Shown here in pieces: positions 51,975 to 63,771 of a stretch of 64,000 nt of DNA. Made by a program: the position numbers and the translations under genes. Source of the stretch: Perognathus longimembris pacificus (Eukaryota > Chordata > Mammalia > Rodentia > Heteromyidae). The DNA is taken from positions 22,881,360 through 22,945,359 of the forward strand of contig NC_063167.1 in NCBI RefSeq assembly GCF_023159225.1, in the 5' to 3' direction. Numbering within the stretch: position 1 is the first letter of the stretch; each line of letters starts with the position of its first letter. The notes below the pieces were generated by a model. It saw nothing but the letters and a program-made list of their open reading frames with translations, was not told where the DNA came from and did no database searches.

Positions 51975-52190
51975 AAGCTGGGTACTGGTGGCTTACGCTT
52001 ATAATCCTAGCTACTCAGGAGGCTGAGATCCAGGCAGGATAATCTGTGAGACTCGTCTCCCATTTTAACCACTAAAAGCCAGAAATAGAGATGTGGCTCA
52101 AGTAGTAGAGCACCAGCCTTGAGTAAAAAAGGAACAGCGTACTGAGCCCCTGAGTTCAAGCCTCAGTATTAGCGCACACACACAAACACA
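51975..52190 (+). repeat. Type B SINE
   Basis: Begins 'gctgggtactggtggcttac' and ends with a CA-containing A-rich tail. Confidence 0.84.
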
Positions 52191-52929
52191 AAAGCTGCTC
52201 AACTTTGTGATAAGTTGTCACAGTGCAGTAGTTGACTGGTGGATTGTACAATAAGAAAATGCCGCTTGTATGATCCAAGGTCCCACTGTGATGCTTAGGA
52301 CGGCTGCAGCCATCGTGCTAACCAATTTGAGGACAAAGCCAACATCCTGGATGGCAGAGCAAGGAGAAAAGAACCGAGGTCCTTCAGGACCTGGGATTAA
52401 CCAAGCCTACCTTTAAACTAGTGGCCCACAGACACACAAATAGATAAATTCATTTCCCTTGTGAAACAGAAGAATATGAACTGCGTGAAAGGGTGGGAAT
52501 AATTTGGAGACCTACTCCAGGAAAGCATTTGTGTAAAGAAGCAATATTTGAGCTTGACCTGAAGGCAGAGGAGTGGCAGGTAGTGTATCAGCATGTGAGA
52601 GGCCCCCGGGGCTATGAGTTGGGGCATCCTGAGCTGTTCTGTGCCCTCTTATACTGGGGCTCCTTTGCCTACCTCTCCCAGCCCCCCAGCTCAGCCACTA
52701 GCTCATGTTTGCAGGATTGCCCCGGGAATGCTCTTGGGAAAGCATTTACTCACTATTGATTCAATCAATAAATTGCCTGTGGGGCACCAACTAAGCACCG
52801 GAGGGATTCAGTGGGAAGCAGAAACCAGGCCGAGCAGCTCCTGAGCTTCTTGGTAGAGAAGATGGACATTACTCAAATACAATATAGACAAATGTGAATG
52901 TGGAATACATTAGTGCTAGAAAGACAATA
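52191..52929. other. Intergenic sequence, probably ancient repeat in part
   Basis: The 52480-52880 part resembles the unnamed ancient repeat of intron 1. No exon. Confidence 0.4.
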
Positions 52930-53138
52930 CCAGGGCTGGGAATGTGGCTTATTGATAGAGTGCTTACCTAGCACGCACGAAGCCCTGGGTTCTATTCCTC
53001 AGTATGACATAAACAGAAAAAAAACTGGAAGTGGCACTGGCTCAAGTGGTAGGGTGCTAGCCTTAAGCTGAAGAAGCTTAGGGACAGTGCCCAGCCCCTG
53101 AGTTCAAGCCGCAGGAATGGCAAAAAAAAAAAAAAAGA
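52930..53138 (+). repeat. Older type A SINE
   Basis: 'gcttattgatagagtgctta' and 'gcacgcacgaag' variants. Confidence 0.87.
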
Positions 53139-53162
53139 CAATATCAACAAGAATGTATGGAT

Positions 53163-53388
53163 AGCCAGGCGTGCACTGGTGGCTCAACCCTTTCATCCTA
53201 GCTACTCAGGAGGCTAAGAACTGAGGATCATAGACTCAAAGCCAGCCTAGATAGATAAAGCTGAGTCAACTAGCAAAAAGCCAGAAGTAGAGCTATGGCT
53301 CAAGTGATGGAGTGCTATCGATGAGCAAAAAAGCTCAAGAACAGTGTCCAGGCCCTGAGTTCAAGCCCCAAGACCAGAAAGAAAACAA
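53163..53388 (+). repeat. Type B SINE
   Basis: 7SL head plus tRNA-like tail, 25 bases after the previous SINE. Confidence 0.84.
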
Positions 53389-53636
53389 GGTATACAGCAA
53401 GGATGTGAGCCAGGGCCGGGTCACATAAGGTTCCTTGAATACGAGGATTCCGCTGAGGCCTGGTGGGTGCATGGGTGCTGACTGGGCAAAGTCAGGAAGG
53501 CACAGAAAGGAGAGACAAGCACTTCCCACACAAGGAAAAGACTGGGAAGGAGTAGAATCTGAGTAGCCACACGACTGGGAGCAGATCTTCAGTCTCCTCT
53601 TGCTTATGCTCAGTATTTGTTGAATTAAGAAAAGTC

Positions 53637-53848
53637 TGGGCTGGGAATATGGCCTAGTGGTAGAGTGCTTCCCTCGCATGCGTGAAGCCCCTGGGTTTGA
53701 TTCCTCAGCACCACATACATAGAAAAAGCCAGAAGTGGTGCTGTGGCTCAAGTGGTAGAGTGCTAGCCTTGAGCAAAAAGAAACCAGGAACAGTGCTCAG
53801 GCCCTGAGTCTAAGCCCCAGGATTGGCAAAAATAAAAAATAAAAAAAA
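53637..53848 (+). repeat. Type A SINE
   Basis: Full-length copy with an AAAAATAAAAAAT tail. Confidence 0.88.
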
Positions 53849-53859
53849 TCTAATGAGGT

Positions 53860-54900
53860 GGAGCTTGGCGCAGGGGCAGCCAGACCAGGCAAGGCCTTGT
53901 AAGGCTGTGGTCAGGAGCTGGAGTTTTATTCTCTGCACCCTACAAAGCAACTGAAGGCTATTAAACAGGCAGTAGGGTAGGCGGCATAATCACATCAGCA
54001 ATTTTATTAGACTGATCTGGCTTCTGAGTGGGAAATAAATGGATAAGGATTTGACTATAAGCCAAGAGACAAGGAGTAATTACCAAGGTCCAGGAATCAG
54101 TGACAGAGGCCTCTTCTTGGAGAACAGAGATGGGGAGAAGCCAGTAGGTAACAGATTTACTTAGCCATTTAATATTTGTATGCATGCAAGGCAGTGCAGG
54201 GGCTTGAAACCAGGGGTTCATGCTATTGCTTAACTTTATTCACTCTTCCAACACTTTCTTGGTTAATTGGAGATAAGAATCTCTCAGATTTGTCTGCCCA
54301 GACTGGCTTTGAACTGCTATCCTCAAATCTCAGCCTCCTGAGTAACTAGGATTACAAAAGTAAGTCACCAGGGTCCAGCTATGCAGGAGATCTTTAAGTG
54401 AGCAAAAACTGACACTGGGGGCTGGGAATATGGCCTAGTGGCAAGAGTGCTTGCCTCCTATACATGATCAGAAGCAAACATACAATTCTAACTATGAAAA
54501 ACCATGAATAGCAAAATGTAGGCAGTGTTAGGTCTGTTTTCTGTTCTACTCAGGGTGATCCTTAAGAAAGCGATGCTGAGTTCTAGGAGAGTCAGAGTTA
54601 GGACATAGGGGGAAAAGAATGTACAAAGTCCCTGTGAGGAATATGGCCAGGGTAGCAGAAACCTAGAGAGTGAGGAGAGCATAATGTCTGAGGAAGAAGG
54701 ACCAGAGTGTGCAGGGTATCGAGCCATCTAAGTGTTGGATCGTGGGGGGCAGGGAGTGGGGAGGGATAGGAGGGAAGATCATCAGGACTATTACCTGGAG
54801 AAGGTACTGGAGGAAGAGGTGTGGGAGAGAGCCTAAAGACAGTCAGGCAATCCTGGTAGCAGATGATGGGTACTTTGGACCAGAAACCTAGAGGTGGACA
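53860..54900. repeat. Ancient interspersed repeat pieces with inserted SINEs
   Basis: 'gagttttattctctgcaccc' and 'tagactgatctggcttctga' resemble the old family seen in MAP7D1 intron 1. A type B SINE (minus, 54220-54382) and a 49-base 5' piece of a type A SINE (plus, 54418-54466) lie inside. Confidence 0.45.
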
Positions 54901-54919
54901 GGTAAGGTAAATGGATTAT

Positions 54920-55035
54920 AGATTCACACCTGTAATCCTAGCTACTATGAAACTCATCTCCAATTAACCAGCAAAAAGCTAGAAGTGGAAGTGTGACTCA
55001 AATGGTAGGATGCCATCCCTGAATTTAAATTTAAA
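54920..55035 (+). repeat. Type B SINE fragment
   Basis: Internal pieces of head and tail only. Confidence 0.6.
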
Positions 55036-56454
55036 GAAAGAAAGGCAGTTTGATTCTTTGAGAGGGAACTTTGAAAGAGAGCAAGTCTACTGGGACAGGC
55101 CGTGATCTTCACCTAGTACTCCGTGAAGAACAATTTCTTGTACCGGTCCGGTGTTCAGGGCATGGTCTGATTGCATAACCTGGGAGGTAGAATGGAAGGA
55201 AAAGTGCAGGGAAGGTTCTGGAAGGAAGCAGCCTTAAGGAAAACAGAGAGAGATTCCTTTGGCACAGCAGGACTTTTCCAGGAAGCCCTGGGAACAACAG
55301 CTGACTTTGGAAGACAAGGCCCAGACTGCTCTCCAGGTCTGATTTCCTGGTTCTCCTGCCAGAGACTTTGGAATGTCCGGTCTATTCCAAGCCCTGAGAG
55401 AATCTGAAAAGAATGGAGGTGGAGGCCTGGTCCACCCTTCTGGAGATTTCTTCCTTTCCCTAGCTCTGCCCTTTCCCCTAACAGCCAGCAAGGCCAGAAA
55501 GAGGCAACAAAATGCTCTTGGCTCCTCCTCCCTCCATGCTAGCAGCCAACCGAGCTCAGGCTCTTAAAAGCAATACCACCCCAACTCTGCATCTCCACTC
55601 GTTGGGCCCCTCTCAGACATTCACACTGCCCAGTCTCCCATGAATGGGTATCTGGTTCCCTCTGGTGGTCAAATGAGCACATGCTATGGCTCGCAGAGAC
55701 ACCAACAGTGGACCCACCACAAACCCAACAGTGGACCTGACACAAACCAAGGTGGACCAGACCCAAAGGTTTGCTGCCAGGGTCCTAGTGAAAAGGTCAA
55801 GAAATGCTCTGTCCTCTTGGGTTGGCCAATGGATCAGTCAATATGGTTAGACTACTCCTCTGACATCTGTTGAGTTTTCAGTGTCTTCACCTAAAAATTA
55901 GGGCTTGTGGTAGGGGAAAGGCATGCTTTAAACCAACACAGTCTTGTTAGTTGCAAGGTGCCTCCCCAGCTTGAGGTCATGTCACATCCTGAGGCAGCTC
56001 AACAGCCTGGCAATGTGCAGTCTACCCCTTCTCCAAACCACTGCCCTTAGAGGCAGCCATACTTACATGTGTGTCCTGATGTGACCAGGATATGTCTCCA
56101 GGTCCTTGTCTTCAGAGTCTCCTGTCTCCAAGAGCAGAATGTAAGAGGTCAGGGGTCGGTGACAGAAGTAGGGACAGATTGCTCTGGGAATGCCAAGGAG
56201 AAATATTTGATCCAGATTCCAGGGTGAGGCAGAGGTTGTTCAAGGGAGACCTCCTGTTGGAGGTGATAACTAAGAAGATCATTTGAATTAAGGGTTGAAG
56301 ACTTGAGTGACTCCTAAGGGACAGCCCTGGTCACTCATTTCCCACCCACAGTTTCCAGGTCAAATGGGATCCCACATTGCGAGCCGTGGCCTCCCAAAGG
56401 GAAGGTGAAGGGCAGGGTCAGCCCTGGGTGTGTGTGGGGGGGTGGTGTGGGTGT
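55036..56454. other. Intergenic single-copy sequence
   Basis: No exon or repeat recognised, apart from a short imperfect duplication around 55690-55760 (ACC AACAGTGGACC-type units). Confidence 0.45.
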
Positions 56455-57160
56455 GGGTGTGTGTTGCTAGTGACCAGATCCAGAGTGCTACCACTGACTG
56501 AGGTACATCCTCAGCCCTTATTGCCAAGTTTTAATAAAATTTATGTAAACTTTAAATTAGCCCCCAACGAGGTACAGTGGCAAATACCTGTAAGCCCCAT
56601 TGACTCCTGCAGAAGAATCATCAGTGCAAGGCCAACCTGCAGTACAGAGGTGCTGCCTCAAAAACAAACAAATAAATCATCCCCAAAGTATTCTATAAAC
56701 TTATATAAACATGGTGTTCCACATGGAAGTTAATTGGAAGAAAGTCCATTTATATAATCTGATAAAGACAGACTAGGCTATATCACGTTAATTTTTTTGA
56801 CAATTCTGAACATATTTCAATTCAGAAGTGCTGAGGAAGTTTTTCAGCTAGGTATTATTAGGAGGAGCACAGTTTGAGACCAGTCTGAGCTAAAAAGTAA
56901 GGTATAATTTCAATCAGTTATTCAGGTAAGATGCAGTGAAACTGTGGTCCTAGCCACAAGTTGGGTGAGGTATAGGGCATAGAAAGAAGGATCTCATTCT
57001 AAGGCCAGCCCCAGTGAAAACTCAAGGCCTAACCTGAAAAATTGCTAATTTCAAAGGGCTAGTGGCATAGCTCAAATGACAGGCCACCTGCCTAGCAAGC
57101 TCATGACATTGAGTTCAAATTCTAGTACTACTACTACCACCACCACCACTCCAAAAAAGT
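56455..57160. repeat. Old SINE remnants
   Basis: ID-like minus remnant at 56455-56522, a 7SL monomer at 56560-56680 and an old 7SL plus ID-like element at about 56925-57155. Confidence 0.55.
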
Positions 57161-57307
57161 GAATTTGAAGTAGCTTGGAATCATTCAAACTTGCTTTAGA
57201 GCACAGTTGGCATCTCTAATCCATGACACAATCCAGGCATCTCTAATCCATGACACAATCCATTCCTTAGATCCAACCATCGTTTCAAAATATAAACAAT
57301 GGTGATA

Positions 57308-57765
57308 GCTTGGTGCTGGTGGCTCAAGCCTGTTATCCTAGCTACTCAGGAGTCTGAGATCTGAGGATCACAGTTCAAAGCCAGCCTGGACAGGAAAATC
57401 CATGAGACTTATTTCTAATTAACCAGCAAGAAAGCTAGAAATGGGGCTATGGCTCAAGTGGTAGAGCACTAACTTTGAACAAAAGAAGCTGAAGGGGGCT
57501 GGGAATATGGCCTAGTGGTAAGAGTGCTTACCTCGCATACATGAGGCCCTGGGTTCGATTCCCCAGCACCACATATATAGAAAATGGCCAGAAGTGGTGC
57601 TGTGGCTCAAGTGGCAGAGCACTAGCCTTGAGCAAAAAGAAGCCAGGGACAGTGCTCAGGCCCTGAGTCCAAGGCTCAGGACTGGCCAAAAAAAAAAAAA
57701 AAAAAAAAAGCTGAAGGACAGAACCCTGGTCCTGAGTTCAAGCTCCAGGACTAGCACAAGAAAAA
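57308..57765 (+). repeat. Type B SINE interrupted by a type A SINE
   Basis: Outer element split at 57495 and resuming at 57718. Confidence 0.87.
57486..57717 (+). repeat. Nested young type A SINE
   Basis: AAGCTGAAGG repeats at 57486-57495 and 57708-57717. A 22-base A tail indicates a recent insertion. Confidence 0.93.
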
Positions 57766-57775
57766 AAGAATCTTG

Positions 57776-57998
57776 GGGCTGGGAATATGGCCTAGCGGCA
57801 AGAGTGCTTGCATCCTATACATGAAGCCCTGGGTTCGATTCCTCAGCACCACATATACAGAAAATGGCCAGAAGTGGCGCTGTGGCTCAAGTGGCAGAGT
57901 GCTAGCCTTGAGCAAAAAGAAGCCAGGGACAGTGCTCAGGTCCTGAATCCAAGGCCCAGGACTGGCCAAAACAAAAACAAAAGAAAAAGAAAAAAAGA
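57776..57998 (+). repeat. Young type A SINE
   Basis: Second same-strand young copy, 60 bases downstream of the previous nest. Confidence 0.92.
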
Positions 57999-58170
57999 AT
58001 CTCTTGTCTAGCTCTCTTTCCTGGGGCTGACAGCTAGTATTTAGTATCTCTCTGCTGGATGTCTCAGTTTAGATGTCTTAGAAGCACCTCCAACTCAAAT
58101 TTGAACTCAGAAACTCCCATAGAGGAACTGAGAGTATAGCTCTCTGCTACAGCACCTACCTTAGTGCAAA

Positions 58171-58176
58171 ATCAGA

Positions 58177-58231
<55 letters not shown>
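58171..58231. repeat. (GA)n microsatellite
   Basis: About 30 GA units. Confidence 0.95.
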
Positions 58232-58235
<4 letters not shown>

Positions 58236-58261
58236 AATTATTTCCAGAGAATAACACTAGA

Positions 58262-58436
58262 AGGATTAGAGGCATGGCTCAGTTGGTAGAGCACTAGCCA
58301 ATTAAAAACAACAGGAGCTGGGAATGTGGCTCAAGTGGTAGAGTGCTAGCACTGAGCAAAAGAAGCTCAAGGACAGTGTCGGGGACCTGAGTTCAAGCCC
58401 TAGGACTGGCAAACAAACAAACAACAACAAAAAAAG
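58262..58436 (+). repeat. tRNA-like SINE unit(s)
   Basis: 'agctgggaatgtggctcaag' onward: the shared tRNA-like tail module with its own short copy upstream, ending in a CAAA tail. Confidence 0.7.
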
Positions 58437-58494
58437 CACCAGGTACTGAATTTGAGTCCAGGTCTTGGATCTATTTTGTTTATTTGTTTTATTT

Positions 58495-58677
58495 TTGTTG
58501 CCAGTCCTGGGGCTTGAACTCAGGGCCTGAGCACTGTCCCTGGCTTCTTTTTTTTTGCTCAAGGCTAGCAGCACTCTACCTCTTGAGTCACAGCGCCACT
58601 TCTAGCTTTTTTCTATATATGTGGTGCTGAGGGTTCAAACTCAGGGCTTCACGTATATGAGGCAAGCACTTTACCAC
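58495..58677 (-). repeat. Type A SINE, 5' end replaced by AGG repeat
   Basis: Minus-strand element whose expected 'ctaggccatattcccagccc' end is missing where the AGG tract begins. Confidence 0.82.
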
Positions 58678-58902
58678 AGGAGGAGGAGGAGGAGGAGGAG
58701 GAGGAGGAGGAGGAGGAGGAGGAGGAGGAGGAGGAGGAGGAGGAGGAGGAGGAGGAGGAGGATACTATAAGCTACCAACTAGGAGGAGGAGGAGGAGGAG
58801 GAGGAGGAGGAGGAGGAGGAGGAGGAGGAGGAGGTGGAGGAGGAGGAGGAGGAGGAGGAGGAGGAGGAGGAGGAGGAGGAGGATACTATAAGCTACCAAC
58901 TA
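58678..58902. repeat. (AGG)n arrays with a duplicated 20-base punctuation
   Basis: AGG tract 58678-58762, then ATACTATAAGCTACCAACT, AGG tract 58781-58882 (one GTGG interruption), then the same 19-20 bases again at 58883-58902. Confidence 0.93.
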
Positions 58903-58979
58903 CACAGCCAGAGCTAGGGGAATCATCCTCACCCCTGTCTCAGTATCTTCATTCTAACCCAAGGTGCCATCCTTGAAAG

Positions 58980-59875
58980 AATGGTGGGGTGTTGGTAGTA
59001 ACTACTCAGGAGGCTGAGATCTGAGGATCACAGTACAAAAGGGATTCTTTTTTTTTTTTTTTTTTTGGTCAATCATGGGCTTGAACTCAGGGCCTGGACA
59101 TTGTCCCCAAGGCTAGTGCTCTACCACTTTGAGCCACAGCTTCACTTCCAGTTTTCTAGTGGTTAACTGGAGATAAAAGTCTCACAGTAGGGTGTTAATG
59201 GCTCATGGCTGTAATCCTAGCTACTCAGGAGGCTGAGACATAAGGATTTTAGTTCAAAGCCAGTCCTGGCAAGAAAGTCTGTGAGATTTTTTTGTTGTTG
59301 TTGTTGGTCCTGGGGTTTGAACTAAGGGCCTGGGCACTGTCCCTGAGCCTCTCTGTCCTCAAGGCTAGCACTCTACCATTTGAGCCACAGCACCACTTCC
59401 AGCCTTTTCTGTTTATGTGGTACTGAGGAATGGAACCCAGGGCTTCATGTATGCTAGACAAGCACTCTACCACTAAGCCACATTCCTCCCTCTGTGAGAC
59501 TCTTATCTCCAAATAACCACCAGAAAATTGGAAGTGGCACTGTGGCTCAAAGTGGTAGAGCACTAGCCTTAAGTGCAAAAGCTCAGGGACAGCACCCAAC
59601 CCCTGAGTTCAAGCCCCATGAACAACAATAACAAAAAGAGTCCACAGACTTTCCTGCTCGGGCTGGCTTTGAACTGTGGCCATCAGATCTCAGCCTCCTG
59701 AGTAGCTAGAATAACAGCCATGAGCCACCAGTGCCTGGCTCATGAAACTCTTATCTCCAATTAACTACCAAAAAAGTGGAGCTATGGCTCAAGTGGCAGC
59801 GTACTAGTCTTGAATCTGGGACAGTGCCCAGATCCTGAGTTCAAGACCTAGGACTGGCACAAAAAAAAGAAGAGA
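58980..59875. repeat. Four-level nest of SINEs
   Basis: Outer type B plus (58984-59040 and 59741-59875) contains type B minus (59045-59186 and 59636-59740). That contains type B plus (59187-59290 and 59491-59635), which contains an older type A minus (59291-59490). Confidence 0.8.
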
Positions 59876-61039
59876 GAAAGAAGAATGGAAAGAATGGCAG
59901 GGTTCCTCCAACCTACCCCCTGCACCAGACCCGTAATTCTTCCCAGGATGCTTCCTGATTCTCATTGTGCTCAGAACAAAAGATACGCAAGGTATTGTGG
60001 CTTCCTTACCCAGTGGCTCTTACACTCTTCTCTCTGAGCTCCCTGGACTCCAGACTCCTCTCACGCAAGCTATTCCTGTGCCTGGAACACTGCCCTCCCT
60101 GCCTGTCACACTGTACCAGTTCAAATCTTAATGGCCACTTCTTCCAGGAGGCCCTCTTTGACCCCAGTGTTCTGAATACAACCTAGCACGACAAATGCTT
60201 CTTTGTAACTGTTTGCCTGTTAAATGCTCTTCTGGCAGAATGTGAGTCCTAAGAGCAGAAATGTTTCAGTCTCACTTTCCATGGAGTCCTGCCTAGGGGA
60301 GGGCTAGTGCTATCTGTATACAATAAATGACTGACAGAGAGAAACCTGAGCCAGACAGGGGAGGCAGAACAGGCAGGGAGTCAAGGAGACTAACTGGCTG
60401 GTAGGGTTTCTGCAGTGCAGTGAGGCAGGGTGGGGGTGGGGGGGGGAAGGTGCCACGTGGCCCGGAAGCAGGGCAGGAGTGGCTTACCAAGTGTTCCATG
60501 TCCTGATAAACTGGGAAGCTTGCTCTTTCTGCTCCAGCACAGCTGAGCTCAGAGAACTACTGCACGGCTTTTGCATGGGAGGTAAGAGGATCAGATGTTG
60601 AGCCAGCCTCCGTGTGGAGAGAGCTGGTCAAGGCTAGAGGCAGGAAGATGTTAGGAGGCTGCAGTAAAAACATGCCTCTGGGTTTTATTCCCTAGAACTG
60701 AAAAACAAAAGAACGTGCCTTTTCTTCCATGACCTCGGAAGGGAGCACTGAAAACCGGGGAAGGAAACGGGGTGGCCAAGGGACAGGATGGAAGAGCGAG
60801 TTCATTGTCTGTATTCTTGTACCTAAGGGATTTTCAGTCCTGTAACTGTTCCATGGCTAAGTTTAGAAAAAAAAAAAGGGGGCTGGGGGAGTATTTTGTA
60901 GTAACCCGGTAAAACATAGTCTTAGTAATAAGTGATAAATATATATGCATTATATGTGTATATACATATATATGTATTTATAATAGAATAATGCTGACTC
61001 CTTAAAGAAAATGAGAAAATGTATTTTTTAAAAAGCCTA
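59876..61039. other. Intergenic single-copy sequence
   Basis: No exon recognised. AT-rich (TATA)-like run at 60950-60985. Confidence 0.45.
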
Positions 61040-61236
61040 GATTGGTCTGGGAATGTGGCTTAATGGTAGAGTGCTTGCCTAGCATGCATGAATCCCTGGG
61101 TTCAATTCCTTAGTACCACATACACAGAAAAAAACAGAAGTGGCTCTGTGGCTCAAGTGGTAGAGTGCCTTGAGCAAAAGAAGCTCAGGCCCTGAGTTCA
61201 AGCCCCAAGACTGACTGGTTAAAAAAAAAAAAAAGA
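61040..61236 (+). repeat. Older type A SINE
   Basis: 'gcttaatggtagagtgcttg' variant, followed by an A-rich/GAAAG tail. Confidence 0.87.
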
Positions 61237-61256
61237 AAGAAAGGAAAGAAAAGAAA

Positions 61257-61510
61257 AGGGCTGGGGATATGGCCTAGTAGCAAGAGAGCTCGCCTTGTAT
61301 ACAGGAGGCCCTGGGTTCGATTCCCCAGCACCACATATATAGAAAATGGCCAGAAGTGGTGCTGTGGCTCAAGTGGCAGAGTGCTAGCCTTGAGCAAAGA
61401 GAAGCCAGGGACAGTGCTCAGGCCCTGAGTTCACGGCCCAGGACTGGCCAAAAAAAATAAAATTAAATAAAATTAAAAAAAAGAAAAGAAAAGAAAGAAA
61501 GGAGGAAAGA
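61257..61510 (+). repeat. Young type A SINE with AAAT/GAAA tail
   Basis: Inserted into the A-rich tail of the preceding SINE. The tail from 61450 to 61510 is A-rich. Confidence 0.9.
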
Positions 61511-61524
61511 AAATAAAAAGCCTA

Positions 61525-61880
61525 GATTGATGATTGATGGATCACATTTAGCCTGCAATCCTAGCTATTCAGGAGGCTGACATATGGAAGACTGCATATT
61601 GAGGACAACCTGAGCAGAAAAGGTTGCTAGACAGCATCTCCAAATAAACAGTCAAAAAAGCAGGGCTAGAAGCATGGTTCAGGTGCCAGAACACCAACCT
61701 AGAAAAGTTCAAGGCCCTGTGATCAAACTTAGTACTATCAACAACAATTTTTTAAAAAAGAAAATATACAAAAAGTAGAAATAATTTAAAAATAGAGGCT
61801 GGGCTATACAGTTGAATGTTTATAGCATTTGCCTGCCATGCACAAGGTTCTGAGTTGGAGTCCTAGCACCTCCCTTCAAA
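61525..61880 (+). repeat. Old SINE remnants
   Basis: Diverged 7SL/tRNA element to about 61755, then an ID-like unit at 61795-61880. Confidence 0.55.
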
Positions 61881-62121
61881 AAGAAGGTTCTCTGAGTTCC
61901 CTCTAGCCCAAAGTGAGCAGCCATAGAACCATCTTCTGTGTCCCTACCTGAAGCAACTAGAAAGGAAATAACCAAACAGAGGCTCATTTCCTGTTATGTC
62001 ACCAGACTAAATACAGCAAAACATAGAAGCCCTGTTTAATTGCACAGAACCAATAAAAAACGTTTTGTTCAGTTCAAGTATGTTCCAACTATGGCAAGAG
62101 GACACACATATTAAAAAATGA

Positions 62122-62365
62122 GCCCGGCATTGGTGCCTCATCCCTGTAATCCTAACTACTCAGGAGGCTGAGCTCTGAGGATTGTACTTCAAAGCCAGCC
62201 CGGGCAGAAAAGTCCATGGGATTCTTACCTCCAATTAACCACTAGAAAACTGGAAATGGCATGGTGGCTCAAGCGGTAGAGCACTATAGTGCCTTAAGCT
62301 GAAGAGCTCAGGGACAGCGCCCAGGCCCAGAGTTCAAGCCCTCCTCCCCTCCCCCCCAACAAAAG
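62122..62365 (+). repeat. Type B SINE
   Basis: Starts 'agcccggcattggtgcctca'. Confidence 0.87.
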
Positions 62366-62560
62366 ATCTGCTGGTGGCTCACGCCTGTAATCTTAGCTAC
62401 TTGGCAGGCTGAGATCTGAGGATAGCAGTTCAAAGCCAGCCCAGGCAAGAATGTCCATGAGACTCTTATCTCCAAACTGGAAATGGTGCTGCGTTAGCCT
62501 TGAGCTGAAAAGCTCAGGGACAGAACCCGGGTCCCAAGTTAAAGCCCAAAACTGCCCAAG
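62366..62560 (+). repeat. Type B SINE with internal deletion
   Basis: Immediately follows the previous copy. The tRNA-like A-box part is missing. Confidence 0.82.
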
Positions 62561-62581
62561 GGTAAAAAAGAGAAAGATGTT

Positions 62582-63330
62582 CTGGGTGCTGGTGGGTCAC
62601 ACCTGTAATTCTAGCTATTCAGGAGGTTGAGATCTGTGGATTGTGGTTCAAAGCCAGCCCGGGCAGGAAAGTCCACGAGAGGCTTTTTTCTTCTTCAGGA
62701 AAGTCCATAAGAGGAGTCTTCTTCTTCTTCTTCTTCTTCTTCTTCTTCTTCTTCTTCTTCTTCTTCTTCTTCTTCTTCTTCTTCTTCTTCTTCTTCTTCT
62801 TCTTCCCCTTCTCCTCCTTTTCCTCCTTCTCCTCCTCCTCCTTCCTCTTCCTCTTCCTCTTCCTCTCCTTCTCCTCCTTCCTCTTCCTCTTCTTCTTCCT
62901 CTCCTCCTCTTCCTTCTTCTTCTCTACTTCTTCCTCTTCCTCCTCCTCCTCTTTCTCTTCCTCCTCCTACTCCTGTCTCCTCCTCGCCATCCTCCTCCTC
63001 CTCATTGTCCTCCTCCTTCCTCTTCGTCTTCTTACTTCCTCCTTCTCCTCCTTCCTCTTCCTCTCCTTCTCCTCCTTCCCCTTCCTCTCCTTCTTCTTCC
63101 CCTTCCTCTTTTCTCCTCCTTCTTCCTCCTCCTTCTCCTCCCTCTTTCTCCTCCTCCTCCTCCTCCTTCTTTTTCTTCTGTTAGTCAGGGGCTTGGAGAC
63201 TAATATTGCCAATTAACCACCAAAAAGCCACAAGTGGAGCTCAAGTGGTAGAGTGCTAGTCTTGAGCGAAAAAGAGCTCAGAAACAGCACCCATGCCCTG
63301 AGTTCAAGCCCTATGACCAATAAAACAAAC
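62582..63330 (+). repeat. Type B SINE split by a TTC/TCC tract
   Basis: 7SL head at 62582-62690 and tRNA-like tail at 63205-63330, with about 480 bases of pyrimidine repeat between. The join matches the usual linker region near 'attaaccaccaaaaagcc'. Confidence 0.82.
62715..63180. repeat. (TTC)n / (TCC)n polypyrimidine tract
   Basis: About 29 pure TTC units (62717-62804), then mixed TCC/TTCC units with almost no purines for a further 370 bases. Confidence 0.95.
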
Positions 63331-63337
63331 AACAACA

Positions 63338-63590
63338 AGCCAAGCACTGGTGGCTCATGCCTGTAATCCTAACAACTCAGGAGGCTGAGATCCCAGAGGT
63401 TTGCAGTTTGAAGCCAGCTGGGGCAGAAAAGTCTTCGGCAGACTCTAATCTCATGAGACTCTTATCTTCAATTAACCATTCAAAAACTGGAAGTGGTGCT
63501 TTGGCTCAAATAGTAGAGCACTAGCCTTGAGCATAAAGAGGCTCAGGGACATCGCCCAGGCCCTGAGTTCAAGCCCCAGAAATGACCCTC
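63338..63590 (+). repeat. Type B SINE
   Basis: Begins 'gccaagcactggtggctcat' after the tail of the split element. Confidence 0.87.
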
Positions 63591-63771
63591 CCCTCCCCCC
63601 CCTCCCACAAAAGCAGCTAACCACAACACAAAGATTGGTTGCTCAAAATTCAAACTAAACCTAGTAGGCTGTAGTTTATTATCTGGAAATCCTAGTTTTC
63701 TTCTCACCTTTCTGGTCTTCCTTGTCCTTCGTCTTTCTTTCCTTTCTTTCTTTTTCCTTTTCTTTTTTCTT

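Noticed and set aside
55680..55760. Possible short tandem repeat of ACCAACAGTGGACC-type units
   Set aside because: Only two or three imperfect units; too little to call a repeat array.
62641..63216. Frames of almost pure Phe, Leu or Ser residues
   Set aside because: Translation of the TTC/TCC tract; not a protein.
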